Below are positions 46,181-55,557 of a stretch of 64,000 bases of DNA, in pieces (the first letter of the stretch is position 1; each line of letters starts with the position of its first letter). The stretch comes from Bartonella phoceensis (GTDB lineage: Bacteria > Pseudomonadota > Alphaproteobacteria > Rhizobiales > Rhizobiaceae). A model generated the notes under the pieces. That model had not been told where the DNA came from. It saw only the letters and a list, made by a program, of their open reading frames with translations, and did not search any database. The translations under genes and the position numbers were made by a program. The DNA is taken from positions 1-64,000 of the forward strand of contig NZ_CADEAD010000002.1 of NCBI RefSeq assembly GCF_902825145.1, given 5' to 3'.

Positions 46181-47374
46181 ATGGGTTTTCAGACACTTGA
46201 TGATGTTGATGTTGCTGGAAAGCGTGTTCTTGTACGGGTGGATTTTAATGTTCCAATGGCGCAAGGCAAGGTATGCGATGAGACGCGTCTTAAACAACAT
46301 AAAGAGACACTTATTGAACTGCAAAAGCGTGGTGCTAAGCTCATTCTTCTTTCTCATTGTGGTCGCCCCAAGGGGAAGATAGAGCCAGAATTTTCACTCT
46401 GTCCCGTTGTGGAAGTTTTGGAAAAAATCATCCATCAGCCGGTGGCTTTTGCATCAGATTGTATTGGGACAGCCGCACAGATAGCGGTTGAAGCTTTGCA
46501 AAATGGTGATGTTTTACTGCTTGAAAATATTCGTTTTCATCCAGGTGAAGAAAAAAATGATTGCTCTTTTGCGGAGGCTCTGGCCCATAATGGCGATCTT
46601 TATGTGAATGATGCTTTTTCCGTTTCTCATCGTGCCCATGCTTCGGTGGAGGGAATAACACATTTATTGCCTTCCTATGTGGGGCGCTCTTTGCAGTATG
46701 AATTGCAGGCTTTAGAAAAAGGGCTTGGTAATCCAACACATCCGGTGATTGCAATTGTTGGAGGCGCAAAGATTTCTAGTAAGCTTTTTGTGCTCAATCA
46801 GTTGGTTGAAAAGGTCGATTCCTTGGTGATTGGGGGAGGCATGGCCAACAGTTTTTTAGCAGCGCAAGGTGTGTCTGTTGGAAAGTCGCTGTGTGAATAT
46901 GCACTCATGGAAACGGTAAAAAAGGTTCTTGCAAAAGCACGGGAGTGTCAATGTAGGCTTTTGCTCCCGGTGGATGTGATTGCTGGATTTCGCTTTGAAA
47001 AAAATGCACCGCATCGGCTCTATGATATTGGAGATATTCCAGAAGAGGGCATGGTTATGGATATTGGGACACGCTCCATTGCCCGTATCAATGCTGCGAT
47101 TGATGAAGCTGCTACCCTTGTGTGGAATGGACCCCTCGGTGTTTTTGAAATGCCTCCCTTTGATCAAGGAACCATTGCGGTGGCACACCATGCAGCAGAA
47201 AGAAGCGTGGCAGGAAAATTGGTTTCAATTGCCGGAGGGGGAGATACAGTTTTTGCCCTTAACCATGCTGGTGTTGCCAATGATGTTACTTATCTTTCCA
47301 CTGCGGGTGGTGCTTTTTTAGAATGGATGGAAGGGAAGGTGCTTCCTGGCATTCTTGCTCTCATGAAGGCTTAA
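46181..47374 (+). CDS. pgk: Phosphoglycerate kinase
   Basis: It forms ATP and 3-phosphoglycerate from 1,3-bisphosphoglycerate. Landmarks: VLVRVDFNVPM, LLSHCGRPKG, NDAFSVSHRAHAS and the nucleotide site GGGDTVFAL. It is 397 residues from ATG 46181 (GGGGGAAC upstream); the open frame from 46145 is leader. FSVSHRAHAS replaces the common FGTAHRAHAS, a conservative family variant. Confidence 0.96.
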   Translation: MGFQTLDDVDVAGKRVLVRVDFNVPMAQGKVCDETRLKQHKETLIELQKRGAKLILLSHCGRPKGKIEPEFSLCPVVEVLEKIIHQPVAFASDCIGTAAQIAVEALQNGDVLLLENIRFHPGEEKNDCSFAEALAHNGDLYVNDAFSVSHRAHASVEGITHLLPSYVGRSLQYELQALEKGLGNPTHPVIAIVGGAKISSKLFVLNQLVEKVDSLVIGGGMANSFLAAQGVSVGKSLCEYALMETVKKVLAKARECQCRLLLPVDVIAGFRFEKNAPHRLYDIGDIPEEGMVMDIGTRSIARINAAIDEAATLVWNGPLGVFEMPPFDQGTIAVAHHAAERSVAGKLVSIAGGGDTVFALNHAGVANDVTYLSTAGGAFLEWMEGKVLPGILALMKA

Positions 47375-47478
47375 AGGCTTTATGTAAGAAGGTGTTGAAA
47401 GAAGTTTAAGATTATCGAAGGTGTGCTGGTTATGTTGCGCACTTTTGGAAATGAAGACGAACGAATGAGGAATGTGTT

Positions 47479-48510
47479 ATGAATGAATGTCTTGAAGATA
47501 GAGCACTTACTCTAGTGCATACAGGTAAGGGTATTTTGGCGGCAGATGAAAGTACTGCGACGATTGGAAAGCGCTTTGAAAGCATTGGTGTTGAGTCCAA
47601 TGAGGATAATCGCCGCGCTTATCGTGAAATGCTTTTTAGCGCAAAAGAAGCTATGGAAAGTGCTATTTCTGGTGTCATCTTATTTGATGAAACTATTCGT
47701 CAAAAAGCATCGTCTGGAAAAATGTTGACCGATCTTATTCGTGAGGCAGGAGCTTTGCCGGGAATTAAGGTCGATACGGGTGCAAAACCCTTGGCGGCTT
47801 TTCCTCACGAGACGATTACAGAAGGATTGGATGGACTTCGGGAGCGTTTGAAAGATTACTACGCTTTGGGAGCGCGTTTTGCTAAGTGGCGGGCTGTGAT
47901 CGCCATTGATGCACACACCCTGCCAACAAGAGGGGCAATTCGCCAAAATGCACAAGCTCTTGCACGCTATGCTGCTTTGTGTCAGGAGCTTAAGATTGTG
48001 CCCATTGTTGAACCAGAAGTGCTGATGGATGGGACTTCGCGCGTGCATTCAATTGCGCGTTGTTTTGAGGTGACATGGGCTGTCTTAACCGCGGTCTTTA
48101 AAGAATTGTTTGAAGCCCGTGTTGTTTTAGAGGGGATGATTTTAAAGCCCAATATGGTGATTGATGGAAAAGATGCGCGCAATGCTTCCATTGAAGAGGT
48201 GGCGGAAAAAACAGTTCAGGTACTTAAACGGACTGTGCCTGCTGCTGTTCCAGGAATTGCTTTCCTTTCTGGAGGGCAATCTGATGAAGAAGCAACAGCG
48301 CATTTGTCTGCTATGAATGCTTTGGGAACATTGCCTTGGAAATTGACCTTTTCTTACGGGCGGGCATTGCAAGCAGCTGCTTTGAAGGCATGGGCTGGTC
48401 GCCACGAAAATATTGCTGTTGCACAAAAGGCTTTTTGTCATCGCGCACGCATGAACCATTTGGCCGCGTTGGGAAAGTGGACAAAAGACCAGGAAAAATC
48501 TTGCGCTTAA
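47479..48510 (+). CDS. fda: Class I fructose-bisphosphate aldolase
   Basis: It cleaves fructose-1,6-bisphosphate through a Schiff base. Visible: GKGILAADES near the N-terminus, GVILFDETI, PIVEPEVLMDG and the Schiff-base Lys in MILKPNMV, then FLSGGQSDEEAT. At 343 residues it fits bacterial class I enzymes. It lies 104 bases after pgk on the same strand, probably one operon. Confidence 0.95.
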   Translation: MNECLEDRALTLVHTGKGILAADESTATIGKRFESIGVESNEDNRRAYREMLFSAKEAMESAISGVILFDETIRQKASSGKMLTDLIREAGALPGIKVDTGAKPLAAFPHETITEGLDGLRERLKDYYALGARFAKWRAVIAIDAHTLPTRGAIRQNAQALARYAALCQELKIVPIVEPEVLMDGTSRVHSIARCFEVTWAVLTAVFKELFEARVVLEGMILKPNMVIDGKDARNASIEEVAEKTVQVLKRTVPAAVPGIAFLSGGQSDEEATAHLSAMNALGTLPWKLTFSYGRALQAAALKAWAGRHENIAVAQKAFCHRARMNHLAALGKWTKDQEKSCA

Positions 48511-48814
48511 AAGCAACAAATTTTACAAACGATTTTTTCTCGCTTCGGGAGAAGTCTTTTTCTTGCATGCCTTCTCCTGTTTTCTGTATCATGAAGATGA
48601 ATACAAACCGCATCGGTTCACATATTTTCAATATGTAAAACAACACCTCAAAGCGACGGGGTATTTTATTGGAATTTTCACGTGCTCTCTCTAAAAACCA
48701 CACCGTAAGAACTGTAAAATGATGTGGTTCCTACAAGCCCAAAGCAATTTGTTTTTTCAATGAGAAATAGCTCTCTTGGTTGCCTTTTTGTTCTACACAA
48801 TCAGAATGGGGTTT
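48511..48814. other. Gap between convergent aldolase and rpmE genes
   Basis: About 300 bases. The only structure noted is the hairpin CTTCGGGAGAAG near 48543-48554 followed by TCTTTTTCTTG, a possible weak terminator for the aldolase transcript. No gene is supported. Confidence 0.4.
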
Positions 48815-49036
48815 TTACATGCCAAGATTGCCAAAACGATTTTTGAATTTAGAAACACGACCACCACGGTCTACGAGGGTTTGAGATCCACCTATCCATG
48901 CTGGATGCGTTCTTGGGTCGATATCCAGATGAAGAATGTCCCCTTCTTTTCCCCAAGTGGAGCGTGTGTTGTATTGGCTACCATCCGTCAGAATGACGGT
49001 AATTCTGTGATAGTCGGGATGAATATGCGCTTTCAT
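48815..49036 (-). CDS. rpmE: Ribosomal protein bL31
   Basis: This 73-residue large-subunit protein has the typical [10 protein letters not shown] start, [29 protein letters not shown] and [16 protein letters not shown]. The zinc-binding Cys residues of the C+ form are absent, so this is a zinc-independent form. It is divergent from the ABC exporter gene. Confidence 0.96.
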   Translation of the reverse strand: MKAHIHPDYHRITVILTDGSQYNTRSTWGKEGDILHLDIDPRTHPAWIGGSQTLVDRGGRVSKFKNRFGNLGM

Positions 49037-49223
49037 GGGTTAAACCTTTTGTGTCTATAAAATGAAATGTCACTTTTTCACTTTTTTAAGTGCACTTCCT
49101 TTGTCTTTTTGATAAATTGATTAAAGTACCATTCCTATAACTGAGCACGCATAAAAAAACAAGTGTTCAAGATACATCATTGCATCAGTGTTATAGACAG
49201 CCTAATATAGGGAGTGAAATCTT

Positions 49224-51014
49224 ATGAATTTTTTCAATCATTCAGAAAAATCTGCCGATCCTTTTATCAAAAAGCCTTCATTCTCTTCGCTAAAAACTTT
49301 TGGTCCTTACCTTGTACGCTATCGCTGGTTGTTTATCCTTGCTTTTGTTGCTTTAACGGTTGCTGCCCTTGTTACATTGGCTTTGCCTGTTGCTATCGGT
49401 AAAATGTTTGATCATGGTTTTTCCACTTCAAGCCACGGTCATATCAATTTTTATTTTTTTATTTTGTTTGTCTTAGCTTTGTTTCTCGCACTTGCTTCGG
49501 CTTGCCGCTATTATTGTGTCATCACCTTGGGAGAGCGAATTGTTGCTGATTTGCGGCGTGATATTTTTGTCCATATTATGAAGCTCTCTCCTGCTTTTTT
49601 TGACAAATCTCATTCTGGTGAGCTTGTCTCGAGGCTTCTAACAGATACAACACAAATAAAATTAGCCGTTGGTTCAACCGCCTCTACCGCTTTGCGTCAT
49701 CTGATTGTGGTGATTGGTGCAATTGTGATGATGGTGATTACCAATGCTAAATTATCTGCACTGGTGCTGCTTGCGATCCCCTTTGTGGCGATTCCGTTAG
49801 TTGTCTTTGGGCGTAGGGTGCGTACACGCACACGTGCAGCACAAGACTGTGTCGCAGATGCCAATGCTTTGGCAACGGAACAAGTAAGTGCTATCCGCAC
49901 GGTGCAAGCTTTTACCGCTGAAAAACTCGTTGCAACGAGTTTTTCACAGTTGATAGAACGTGCTTTTCAAACAGCACGTGCTTCTGTGATCTTACGTTCT
50001 TTTTTTACTGGCTTTGCAATTTTCCTGGTTTTTAGCAGTGTGGTTGCTGTTTTATGGATTGGCTCACAGGATGTGTTGAATGGTACTATGACGGCGGGAA
50101 CATTAGGCCAATTTGTCCTCTATGCTGTTTTTGGAGCTTCCACCTTTGCCCAATTATCGGAACTTGGTGCAGAACTCATTCAAGCAGTAGGAGCTGCTGA
50201 ACGGCTTGCCGAATTATTGCAAAAACAGCCTACGGTTTTATCACCTCCCGTTCCTTCACCATTGGCGAAACCTGTCCAAGGTGCAATTGTTTTTGATCAG
50301 GTTGATTTTACTTATCCTTCTAGACCAGAAGACAAGATTTTGCATTCTCTTTCTTTTGCTGTCAAAGCGGGTGAAACGGTTGCTTTTGTTGGTGCATCGG
50401 GCGCAGGTAAAAGCACACTTTTTTCTTTGATCCTTCGTTTTTATGATCCAACAAGTGGTCACATTCGCTTTGATGGCGTGGAAACCAATCGCCTCTCTCT
50501 CCAAGATTTACGTGGTGCAATTTCTTATGTCCCACAAGATGTCGCTATTTTTGATGGTACACTGCGTGATAATATTGTTTTCGGAACAGAAAATACCCAT
50601 GAAGAGGCAATCGTCGCTGCGGCTAAAGCAGCCAATGCACTGGAATTTATTGAAGCCTTACCAAAAGGTTTTGATACAGAAGTGGGAGAACGTGGTATCA
50701 TGCTTTCTGGTGGACAAAAACAACGTGTTGGTATTGCACGTGCGATTTTGAGAAATGCACCCTTGTTGCTGCTCGATGAAGCAACCTCAGCCTTAGATGC
50801 AAACAGTGAAAAATTAGTGCAAGAAGCCTTAGAAGGGCTGATGAAAAATAGAACAACCTTGGTGATTGCCCATCGTTTGGCAACGATTTTAAAAGCTGAT
50901 CGGATTCTCGTGATGGATAAAGGCACTCTTGTTGAAGAGGGAACGCATGCAGAACTCGTCGCACAAAACGGGGTTTATGCTTACTTAGCCAAATTGCAAT
51001 TTTCACCCCAATAA
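49224..51014 (+). CDS. ABC exporter, fused permease and ATPase (MsbA/multidrug type)
   Basis: This 596-residue half-transporter has an N-terminal six-helix domain (about 35-320), then the ATPase with Walker A GASGAGKST, signature LSGGQKQRVGIARAILR, Walker B LLLLDEATSALD and switch His in VIAHRLAT. In Rhizobiales it is regularly next to rpmE. The substrate is unknown; lipid or drug export are the usual roles. GGGAGTGAAA precedes the ATG. Confidence 0.93.
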   Translation: MNFFNHSEKSADPFIKKPSFSSLKTFGPYLVRYRWLFILAFVALTVAALVTLALPVAIGKMFDHGFSTSSHGHINFYFFILFVLALFLALASACRYYCVITLGERIVADLRRDIFVHIMKLSPAFFDKSHSGELVSRLLTDTTQIKLAVGSTASTALRHLIVVIGAIVMMVITNAKLSALVLLAIPFVAIPLVVFGRRVRTRTRAAQDCVADANALATEQVSAIRTVQAFTAEKLVATSFSQLIERAFQTARASVILRSFFTGFAIFLVFSSVVAVLWIGSQDVLNGTMTAGTLGQFVLYAVFGASTFAQLSELGAELIQAVGAAERLAELLQKQPTVLSPPVPSPLAKPVQGAIVFDQVDFTYPSRPEDKILHSLSFAVKAGETVAFVGASGAGKSTLFSLILRFYDPTSGHIRFDGVETNRLSLQDLRGAISYVPQDVAIFDGTLRDNIVFGTENTHEEAIVAAAKAANALEFIEALPKGFDTEVGERGIMLSGGQKQRVGIARAILRNAPLLLLDEATSALDANSEKLVQEALEGLMKNRTTLVIAHRLATILKADRILVMDKGTLVEEGTHAELVAQNGVYAYLAKLQFSPQ

Positions 51015-51289
51015 GTACCCCTCACAAAGATTCAATCTTTTTTTTGTTGTTGGTCTTTATGAAACTACAATACCGCTGTTTCCCCATTGCTCTTTAAAGA
51101 CTGTTTTTTGTGCGTTTCGTGCCTTTTTTTGAGGGCTTTTCGCATTTAAAGCGCGTGGTGTTAAAAGGCAATGGTAAAGTGCTTGTGCAACGTAAAAATA
51201 ACGACCTCATCATGGATTGATGGGGGTTTATGGAAAGATAGACCGATAACAATTCTCTACTATCGCGCTAGCAACTCTTCTCTTGAGGT

Positions 51290-52081
51290 CTAAATGCCTT
51301 TTTTGAGGGTTCTTTCTAACTTGATGCGAATGTATTCATTACCTGCAATGATATTTTTTTTGTGAAATATAGCATCGCCTCCATCTTTATCAGTGACAAA
51401 ACCCCCGGCTTCGCGAACCATCAAGATTCCAGCAGCTATATCCCAAATTTGCAGATTATCTTCCCAAAATCCATCGGTTCTTCCAGCGGCAACATAAGCC
51501 AAATCAAGAGCAGCAGCTCCAAAACGGCGAAGTCCAGCAACTTCTGCCATCACATTACGCAGTTCAATAAGATATGCTCCGTGACCCGGGCGACCAAAAT
51601 GAGGCATGCCCGTAGCAATGACACAATCTTCTAACCTTCGCCGTGCAGAAACACGACAACGTCGGTCATTAAAAAAAGCACCACCACCACGTTCAGCGGT
51701 AAACAGCTCATCACTCACCGGATTATAAATGACGCTTGCAACAATTTTCCCTTGGCTTTCTAAGGCAATAGAAACAGCAAAAAAAGGAATACCATGGAGA
51801 AAATTTGTCGTGCCGTCTAAAGGATCGACAATGAAACGATGTTGTGAATCTTCTCCAATGATTTCCTCTGATTCTTCCATCAGAAAACCAAATTTTGGTC
51901 GTGCTTTGCTCAATTCATTGAAAATAATTTTTTCCGCTTTACGATCTGCTTGGCTTACATAATCTGCTGGCCCTTTCAAAGACACTTGTAAATTTTGTAC
52001 CTCACCGTAATCACGCACGAGCGAGCGTCCAGCTTTCATTGCGGCTTGCACCATGACATTCATGATTGCAGAATGAGCCAT
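51290..52081 (-). CDS. suhB: Inositol monophosphatase family protein (SuhB-like)
   Basis: This Mg-dependent phosphatase fold shows metal-site motifs MEESEEI (Glu), DPLDGTTNF and WDIAAGILMVREAGG. The 263-residue length is normal. SuhB-type members act as inositol phosphatases and as transcription-antitermination partners; which applies here is unknown. It is 11 bases downstream of efp, one operon. Confidence 0.94.
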   Translation of the reverse strand: MAHSAIMNVMVQAAMKAGRSLVRDYGEVQNLQVSLKGPADYVSQADRKAEKIIFNELSKARPKFGFLMEESEEIIGEDSQHRFIVDPLDGTTNFLHGIPFFAVSIALESQGKIVASVIYNPVSDELFTAERGGGAFFNDRRCRVSARRRLEDCVIATGMPHFGRPGHGAYLIELRNVMAEVAGLRRFGAAALDLAYVAAGRTDGFWEDNLQIWDIAAGILMVREAGGFVTDKDGGDAIFHKKNIIAGNEYIRIKLERTLKKGI

Positions 52082-52092
52082 CTTTTATTCCT

Positions 52093-52668
52093 TTATTTAT
52101 CCTTTTCATTTGCACGGCGCAAATAAACCAATTCGTTGGTGTCGACAATGATACGTTCACCAGCATTCATAAAAGGTGGCACAAGAATGCGAATACCATT
52201 TTCAAGAATGGCAGGTTTATAAGAGGAGGTGACCGTTTGCCCTTTAATGGCAGGATCAGCCTCAGCAATCGTTACAACTACCTGATCAGGAAGCGATATG
52301 CCAATGGGCTTTTCTTGATAAAGTTCAACCGTCACGGTCATCCCATCTTGAAGGAAAGCAGCGCGTTCACCAACAAAATCCTTTTGCAATTCAAGTTGTT
52401 CATAGGACTGTGAGTCCATAAAAACTAGAGCCTCATCTTGTTGATAAAGAAAGGTAAAATCTTTTTGTTCAAGGCGTACGCGTTCTACCGTCTCAGCAGC
52501 ACGAAAGCGCTCATTGAGTTTTGTACCATCAAGCAAATTTTTCATCTCGACTTGGTTAAATGCACCACCTTTTCCCGGTTTTACAGCGTTGCATTTAACA
52601 GCAACCCATAAGCTTCCTTGATGCTCGATTACATTACCAGGGCGAATTTCATTGCCATTAATTTTCAT
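52093..52668 (-). CDS. efp: Translation elongation factor P
   Basis: EF-P helps ribosomes through polyproline stretches. It is 191 residues from [16 protein letters not shown]; the open frame to 52695 is upstream noise. The modified-Lys loop is [13 protein letters not shown] and the C-terminal OB domains follow (ATYVTSS-like [11 protein letters not shown]). It lies in the sel1-efp-suhB order on the minus strand. Confidence 0.96.
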   Translation of the reverse strand: MKINGNEIRPGNVIEHQGSLWVAVKCNAVKPGKGGAFNQVEMKNLLDGTKLNERFRAAETVERVRLEQKDFTFLYQQDEALVFMDSQSYEQLELQKDFVGERAAFLQDGMTVTVELYQEKPIGISLPDQVVVTIAEADPAIKGQTVTSSYKPAILENGIRILVPPFMNAGERIIVDTNELVYLRRANEKDK

Positions 52669-53049
52669 CGTTTCTATCCAATTCCATTCTTGCAAAAAGA
52701 GCTCTTTTTTTATCCTTACGGCTATCTTTTTTATTGTTTTTTTGGCGCGCTCTTTTGTTGTTTTTATGGTGAGCCATCCTTTGTTGTTTTTGCGGTAGGC
52801 CCTCTTGTGGTCTTTTCACGCTTTTGTGAGAGAAAAAAGCTTAGAAAATACCTCAAAATAAAGAATTTTTATTTATTCTTGCTTTTCAACTTTTTGCAAG
52901 ACCATAAAAATAACCAAGACGCAAGCCTTTTAGTAATTTGCACAAAGTTTTTTAAGGAGATTTTTGGAAGCGTTGTTTCTTTAATTTATCTCTTTAAAAT
53001 AAAGCCTTTCCTTTTTTCAAGCATTGCTTAAAAAACAGTAAGAAATTGT
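52669..53049. other. T-rich gap upstream of efp
   Basis: No gene is supported. Plus-strand frame 52618-53031 is an artefact of T-rich sequence. There are repeated words such as TTTTGTTGTTTTT at about 52750 and 52790. It should contain the efp promoter or processing region. Confidence 0.4.
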
Positions 53050-53165
53050 ATTGCTTCTTTGCCTGCTTGGCAAGCATACACCATCTTGTTGCTATTTCCG
53101 TACCGCCTTTTGTGCCTCTGTCATCTTGATAAAGCTTTGCAAGATGGGTTTGTTCCAGTTTATGC
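53050..53165 (-). pseudogene. Decayed copy of the sel1 gene 3' region
   Basis: 53058-53150 resembles 53270-53375 on the same strand (CTTGGCAAGCATA, TTTTGTGCC against TTTTGTACC, ATCTTGATAAAG against ATCTCGATAAAG, TTGCAAGA). It lies directly downstream of the gene and covers part of the last Sel1 repeat. Confidence 0.8.
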
Positions 53166-53173
53166 AGTGTTTT

Positions 53174-54226
53174 TTAAAAAATAGGAAGGAGCTTTATTGC
53201 TTCTTTGCGTGCTGTTTCCAATTGTGTTTTGTCCATTCTTTGAAGCATCATTTCAAGATCAGGCGCTTGTAGTTTTGCGTGCTTGGCAAGCATATACCAA
53301 GCCGCGGCCATTATCATATCACTTTTTGTACCTATACCATCTCGATAAAGTCTTGCAAGAGAAACTTGTGCCGGCGGGACCATGTTGGTGGCGTTGCTTC
53401 GAAGCAAATGAAAAGCACGTTGCAAGTCAGTTTCTCCCCCGCGACCTTGTACGAGCCATTTTGCCAAAAGAAGTTGCGCTGGGGCATGATTGTTTTGCGC
53501 TGCAACTTCCATAAGTTTGCGTGCATTATGGTCGTCCTTTGGCCGTGTTAAAGTTCCTAAGGAAAGAATTCTTGCGGCAGCAAAAGCAGCTTCAGAATCT
53601 CCAAGTGCTGCACCCTTTAAAAACCATTTGAGTGCCTGTTCTACAGATTCATTTTCGCGACTTTCTGAAGTGACACCAGGAAGATTTTGCTTTTCACGCG
53701 AGGCTTTATAAAGTATCAATTCCCCATAATAAAAATAGGCTTCTTTGACTCCAGCTTCTACAGCTTTTCGAATAAATTCTTCACCAAGTTCTTGATTTTG
53801 TGTAATAAAATTACCATCAAATAACATAAGCCCATAGCGTAGTTGTGCTTGTGGTTCACCCTGTTTTGCTGCACGTTCAAACCACAAAGCAGCACGCGCA
53901 CCATCACGAGGAACGGCACACCCTTCCATATAAATGCGGGCAAGAAGAGTTTGTGCGAAAGGATCATTTTGTTCTGCACGTCTGAGTGCTTCACGGAAGG
54001 CATTTAAATAATAGCCTTGGATATAGTAGTCATAGGCTTGATCATATTGTCCAGCTTGTAAGGGCTGGAAAGGTTTTTGCATATTTGAAGCATCTTGAAT
54101 AGTATTCAAAGAATTTTCAAGATTTGAGGATTCTTCAGCGGTTGCAATAGAATTTGCAACAGTGGTAATATTTGCAAGCCAAACCACACCTCCCACGGTA
54201 AGTAGTTTGATGCTTCTTTTAATCAT
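53174..54226 (-). CDS. Sel1-repeat exported protein
   Basis: This 350-residue protein has a signal peptide (KLLTVGGVVWLANITTVANS) and about five to six Sel1/TPR-like repeats, for example ARIYMEGCAVPRDGARAALWFERAAKQGEPQAQLRYG and LARLYRDGIGTKSDMIMAAAWYMLA (both split). Sel1 proteins mediate protein contacts, often in envelope signalling or host interaction. A decayed thiE-like gene lies just upstream on the same strand. Confidence 0.87.
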   Translation of the reverse strand: MIKRSIKLLTVGGVVWLANITTVANSIATAEESSNLENSLNTIQDASNMQKPFQPLQAGQYDQAYDYYIQGYYLNAFREALRRAEQNDPFAQTLLARIYMEGCAVPRDGARAALWFERAAKQGEPQAQLRYGLMLFDGNFITQNQELGEEFIRKAVEAGVKEAYFYYGELILYKASREKQNLPGVTSESRENESVEQALKWFLKGAALGDSEAAFAAARILSLGTLTRPKDDHNARKLMEVAAQNNHAPAQLLLAKWLVQGRGGETDLQRAFHLLRSNATNMVPPAQVSLARLYRDGIGTKSDMIMAAAWYMLAKHAKLQAPDLEMMLQRMDKTQLETARKEAIKLLPIF

Positions 54227-54249
54227 GGACGTTTCCTCCTCATAACGGC

Positions 54250-54700
54250 TTAAGCGTTTTCACATTTTTCTTTCGCCATTTCAAGCAGGATCAAAGGATT
54301 ATCATGTGAAAAAATGCTTTCTCCAGCGGTCATAAATACACATATGGTTTTTACCATCTCATCAAAATTTGCAAAACCGCTTCTTACTTGAACCAATATC
54401 TGGGGAGCACAATCTCTATCGGTTGTTATACCAATTGGATAACGCAGCAGGTACGTATTGTTTTTTTTATCAATTCCTTATCATGGATGTTTATCCTGTT
54501 ATTGGACAATACTATTATTTATGGTGGGGTTGGAAGGCCAAAACTTTATGCATGGGGTGTTTTTATGCGAAAGCGGTGAATATTCAAAGTGGGCCTGCCC
54601 ATAGATTTTGTGAAAGAAACCATCTGAAGTGGAAAACCAACAGGGAGCTGCTCCTTAAGAAGCCAGTTTGTTTACCAACAGCTCGGGGAGGGGATTGTTC
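54250..54700 (-). pseudogene. Decayed second copy of the thiE-like gene
   Basis: The minus strand ends in VRSGFANFDEMVKTIC, then DNPLILLEMAKEKCENA and a stop, matching the end of the gene at 35.3 kb (AGSDFASFDAVLKTAC, NPFLLLKMMKKKCEN). Upstream pieces match KIVGFGNLRNRH and DKKPHA regions out of frame. Several frameshifts and stops are present. It abuts the right Brt/XRE repeat and precedes sel1. Confidence 0.88.
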
Positions 54701-54819
54701 TTTTGAAAAATACGAATCTGTGTTTATGCTCAAAGAGCTTAGCCCCTAATCCTCTCTATACGCATACCTTTAAAAGCTTTCATTTGGGACAAAGATTAGC
54801 TGTAAAATGGCTCTTTGTT

Positions 54820-55115
54820 TTAAGAGGTGAGCACTCTAAATCTTTTTAAAAGCAGGTATTCCTCTCTGCTCAATATGCTTTCATCATGATGATATGGGGA
54901 TGCTTGTTTTGCTAAAATATCGGCATAAAAAAGGAAAGTGGAACACTCAGGATATCGGCAATTTTCTTTAACAAACCTGCTGCGATACGGTTTAATCCTG
55001 TTTCATATTTTCGAATTTGTTAGGAGCTTACACCTAAAGCATGCCCTAACTGTTTTTGAGGCATTTTCAGCATTTTTCTTCTGAAGCGAATTTTTTTGCC
55101 CAAAAAAATGTCGTT
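54820..55115 (-). pseudogene. XRE-family regulator pseudogene (right copy)
   Basis: Same helix-turn-helix remnant as the left copy, with the same TAA in place of an expected sense codon after GVSS and the same one-base deletion in the T-run before the YADILAKQ region. Shared lesions show that the copies arose after decay or have been homogenised. Confidence 0.87.
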
Positions 55116-55124
55116 CTGAGGATT

Positions 55125-55291
55125 TTTTGTTTGCACTCTAAAGCCCCCCGCCGGGTGCGAGCGCCCTCGCGTTGGTATTCCGGGAGCTTGAAAACACTGA
55201 ATCCGAGTCAGCATTTTGCTTTTAGTGCTTATAGCACCTGGACAGAGCAAAACCTCCCGGAATCCCGTGACATCTACAGAGTGGGTTGATT
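55125..55291 (-). ncRNA. Brt-like structured RNA (right copy)
   Basis: Reverse-orientation copy of the structured region upstream of the XRE pseudogene, with the ATTCCGGGAG / CTCCCGGAAT pair intact and lacking the 6-base CTTTAG duplication of the left copy. Brt identity rests on arrangement and memory. Confidence 0.63.
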
Positions 55292-55557
55292 TTTACGCTG
55301 GGATCTCGGGTTTTCAAGACCCTCTTGGTCGTTGCGTATGCGACCAAAACATTTTTTGAATCATAAAGTAATTTCAGGGGTTTTACAATAAAAATGAAAA
55401 CAGTGTTTCTGAACTTATAATTTTTTCATGAGAAATACTTCTCTTCTCAAACTTTTATCTACACTCTCTAAAATCATGTATTAAAAGGAGAACTGCTCAT
55501 AGCACCAAAACCAGCACTATCTTTTAAAATAGTCTCAATATTAATGCTAAAGCGTTT

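Larger units (their letters stand above)
54706..55291 (-). repeat. Right copy of the inverted 590-bp repeat (Brt RNA plus XRE pseudogene)
   Basis: These 586 bases are the reverse complement of 36305-36897 with only a few differences. The inner boundary touches the thiE pseudogene and the outer boundary is at GGGTTGATTTT. See the left copy for content. Confidence 0.95.

Noticed and set aside
51100..51180. Possible repeat of the suhB 3' end
   Set aside because: Only about 20 bases (GCCTTTTTT-GAGGG) match, too little to separate from chance in T-rich DNA.
52618..53031. 137-residue plus-strand frame rich in Phe and Leu
   Set aside because: T-rich intergenic sequence overlapping efp in antisense; composition explains the open frame.
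54369..54749. 126-residue plus-strand frame
   Set aside because: It is antisense to the decayed thiE copy and runs into the repeat; no family resemblance.
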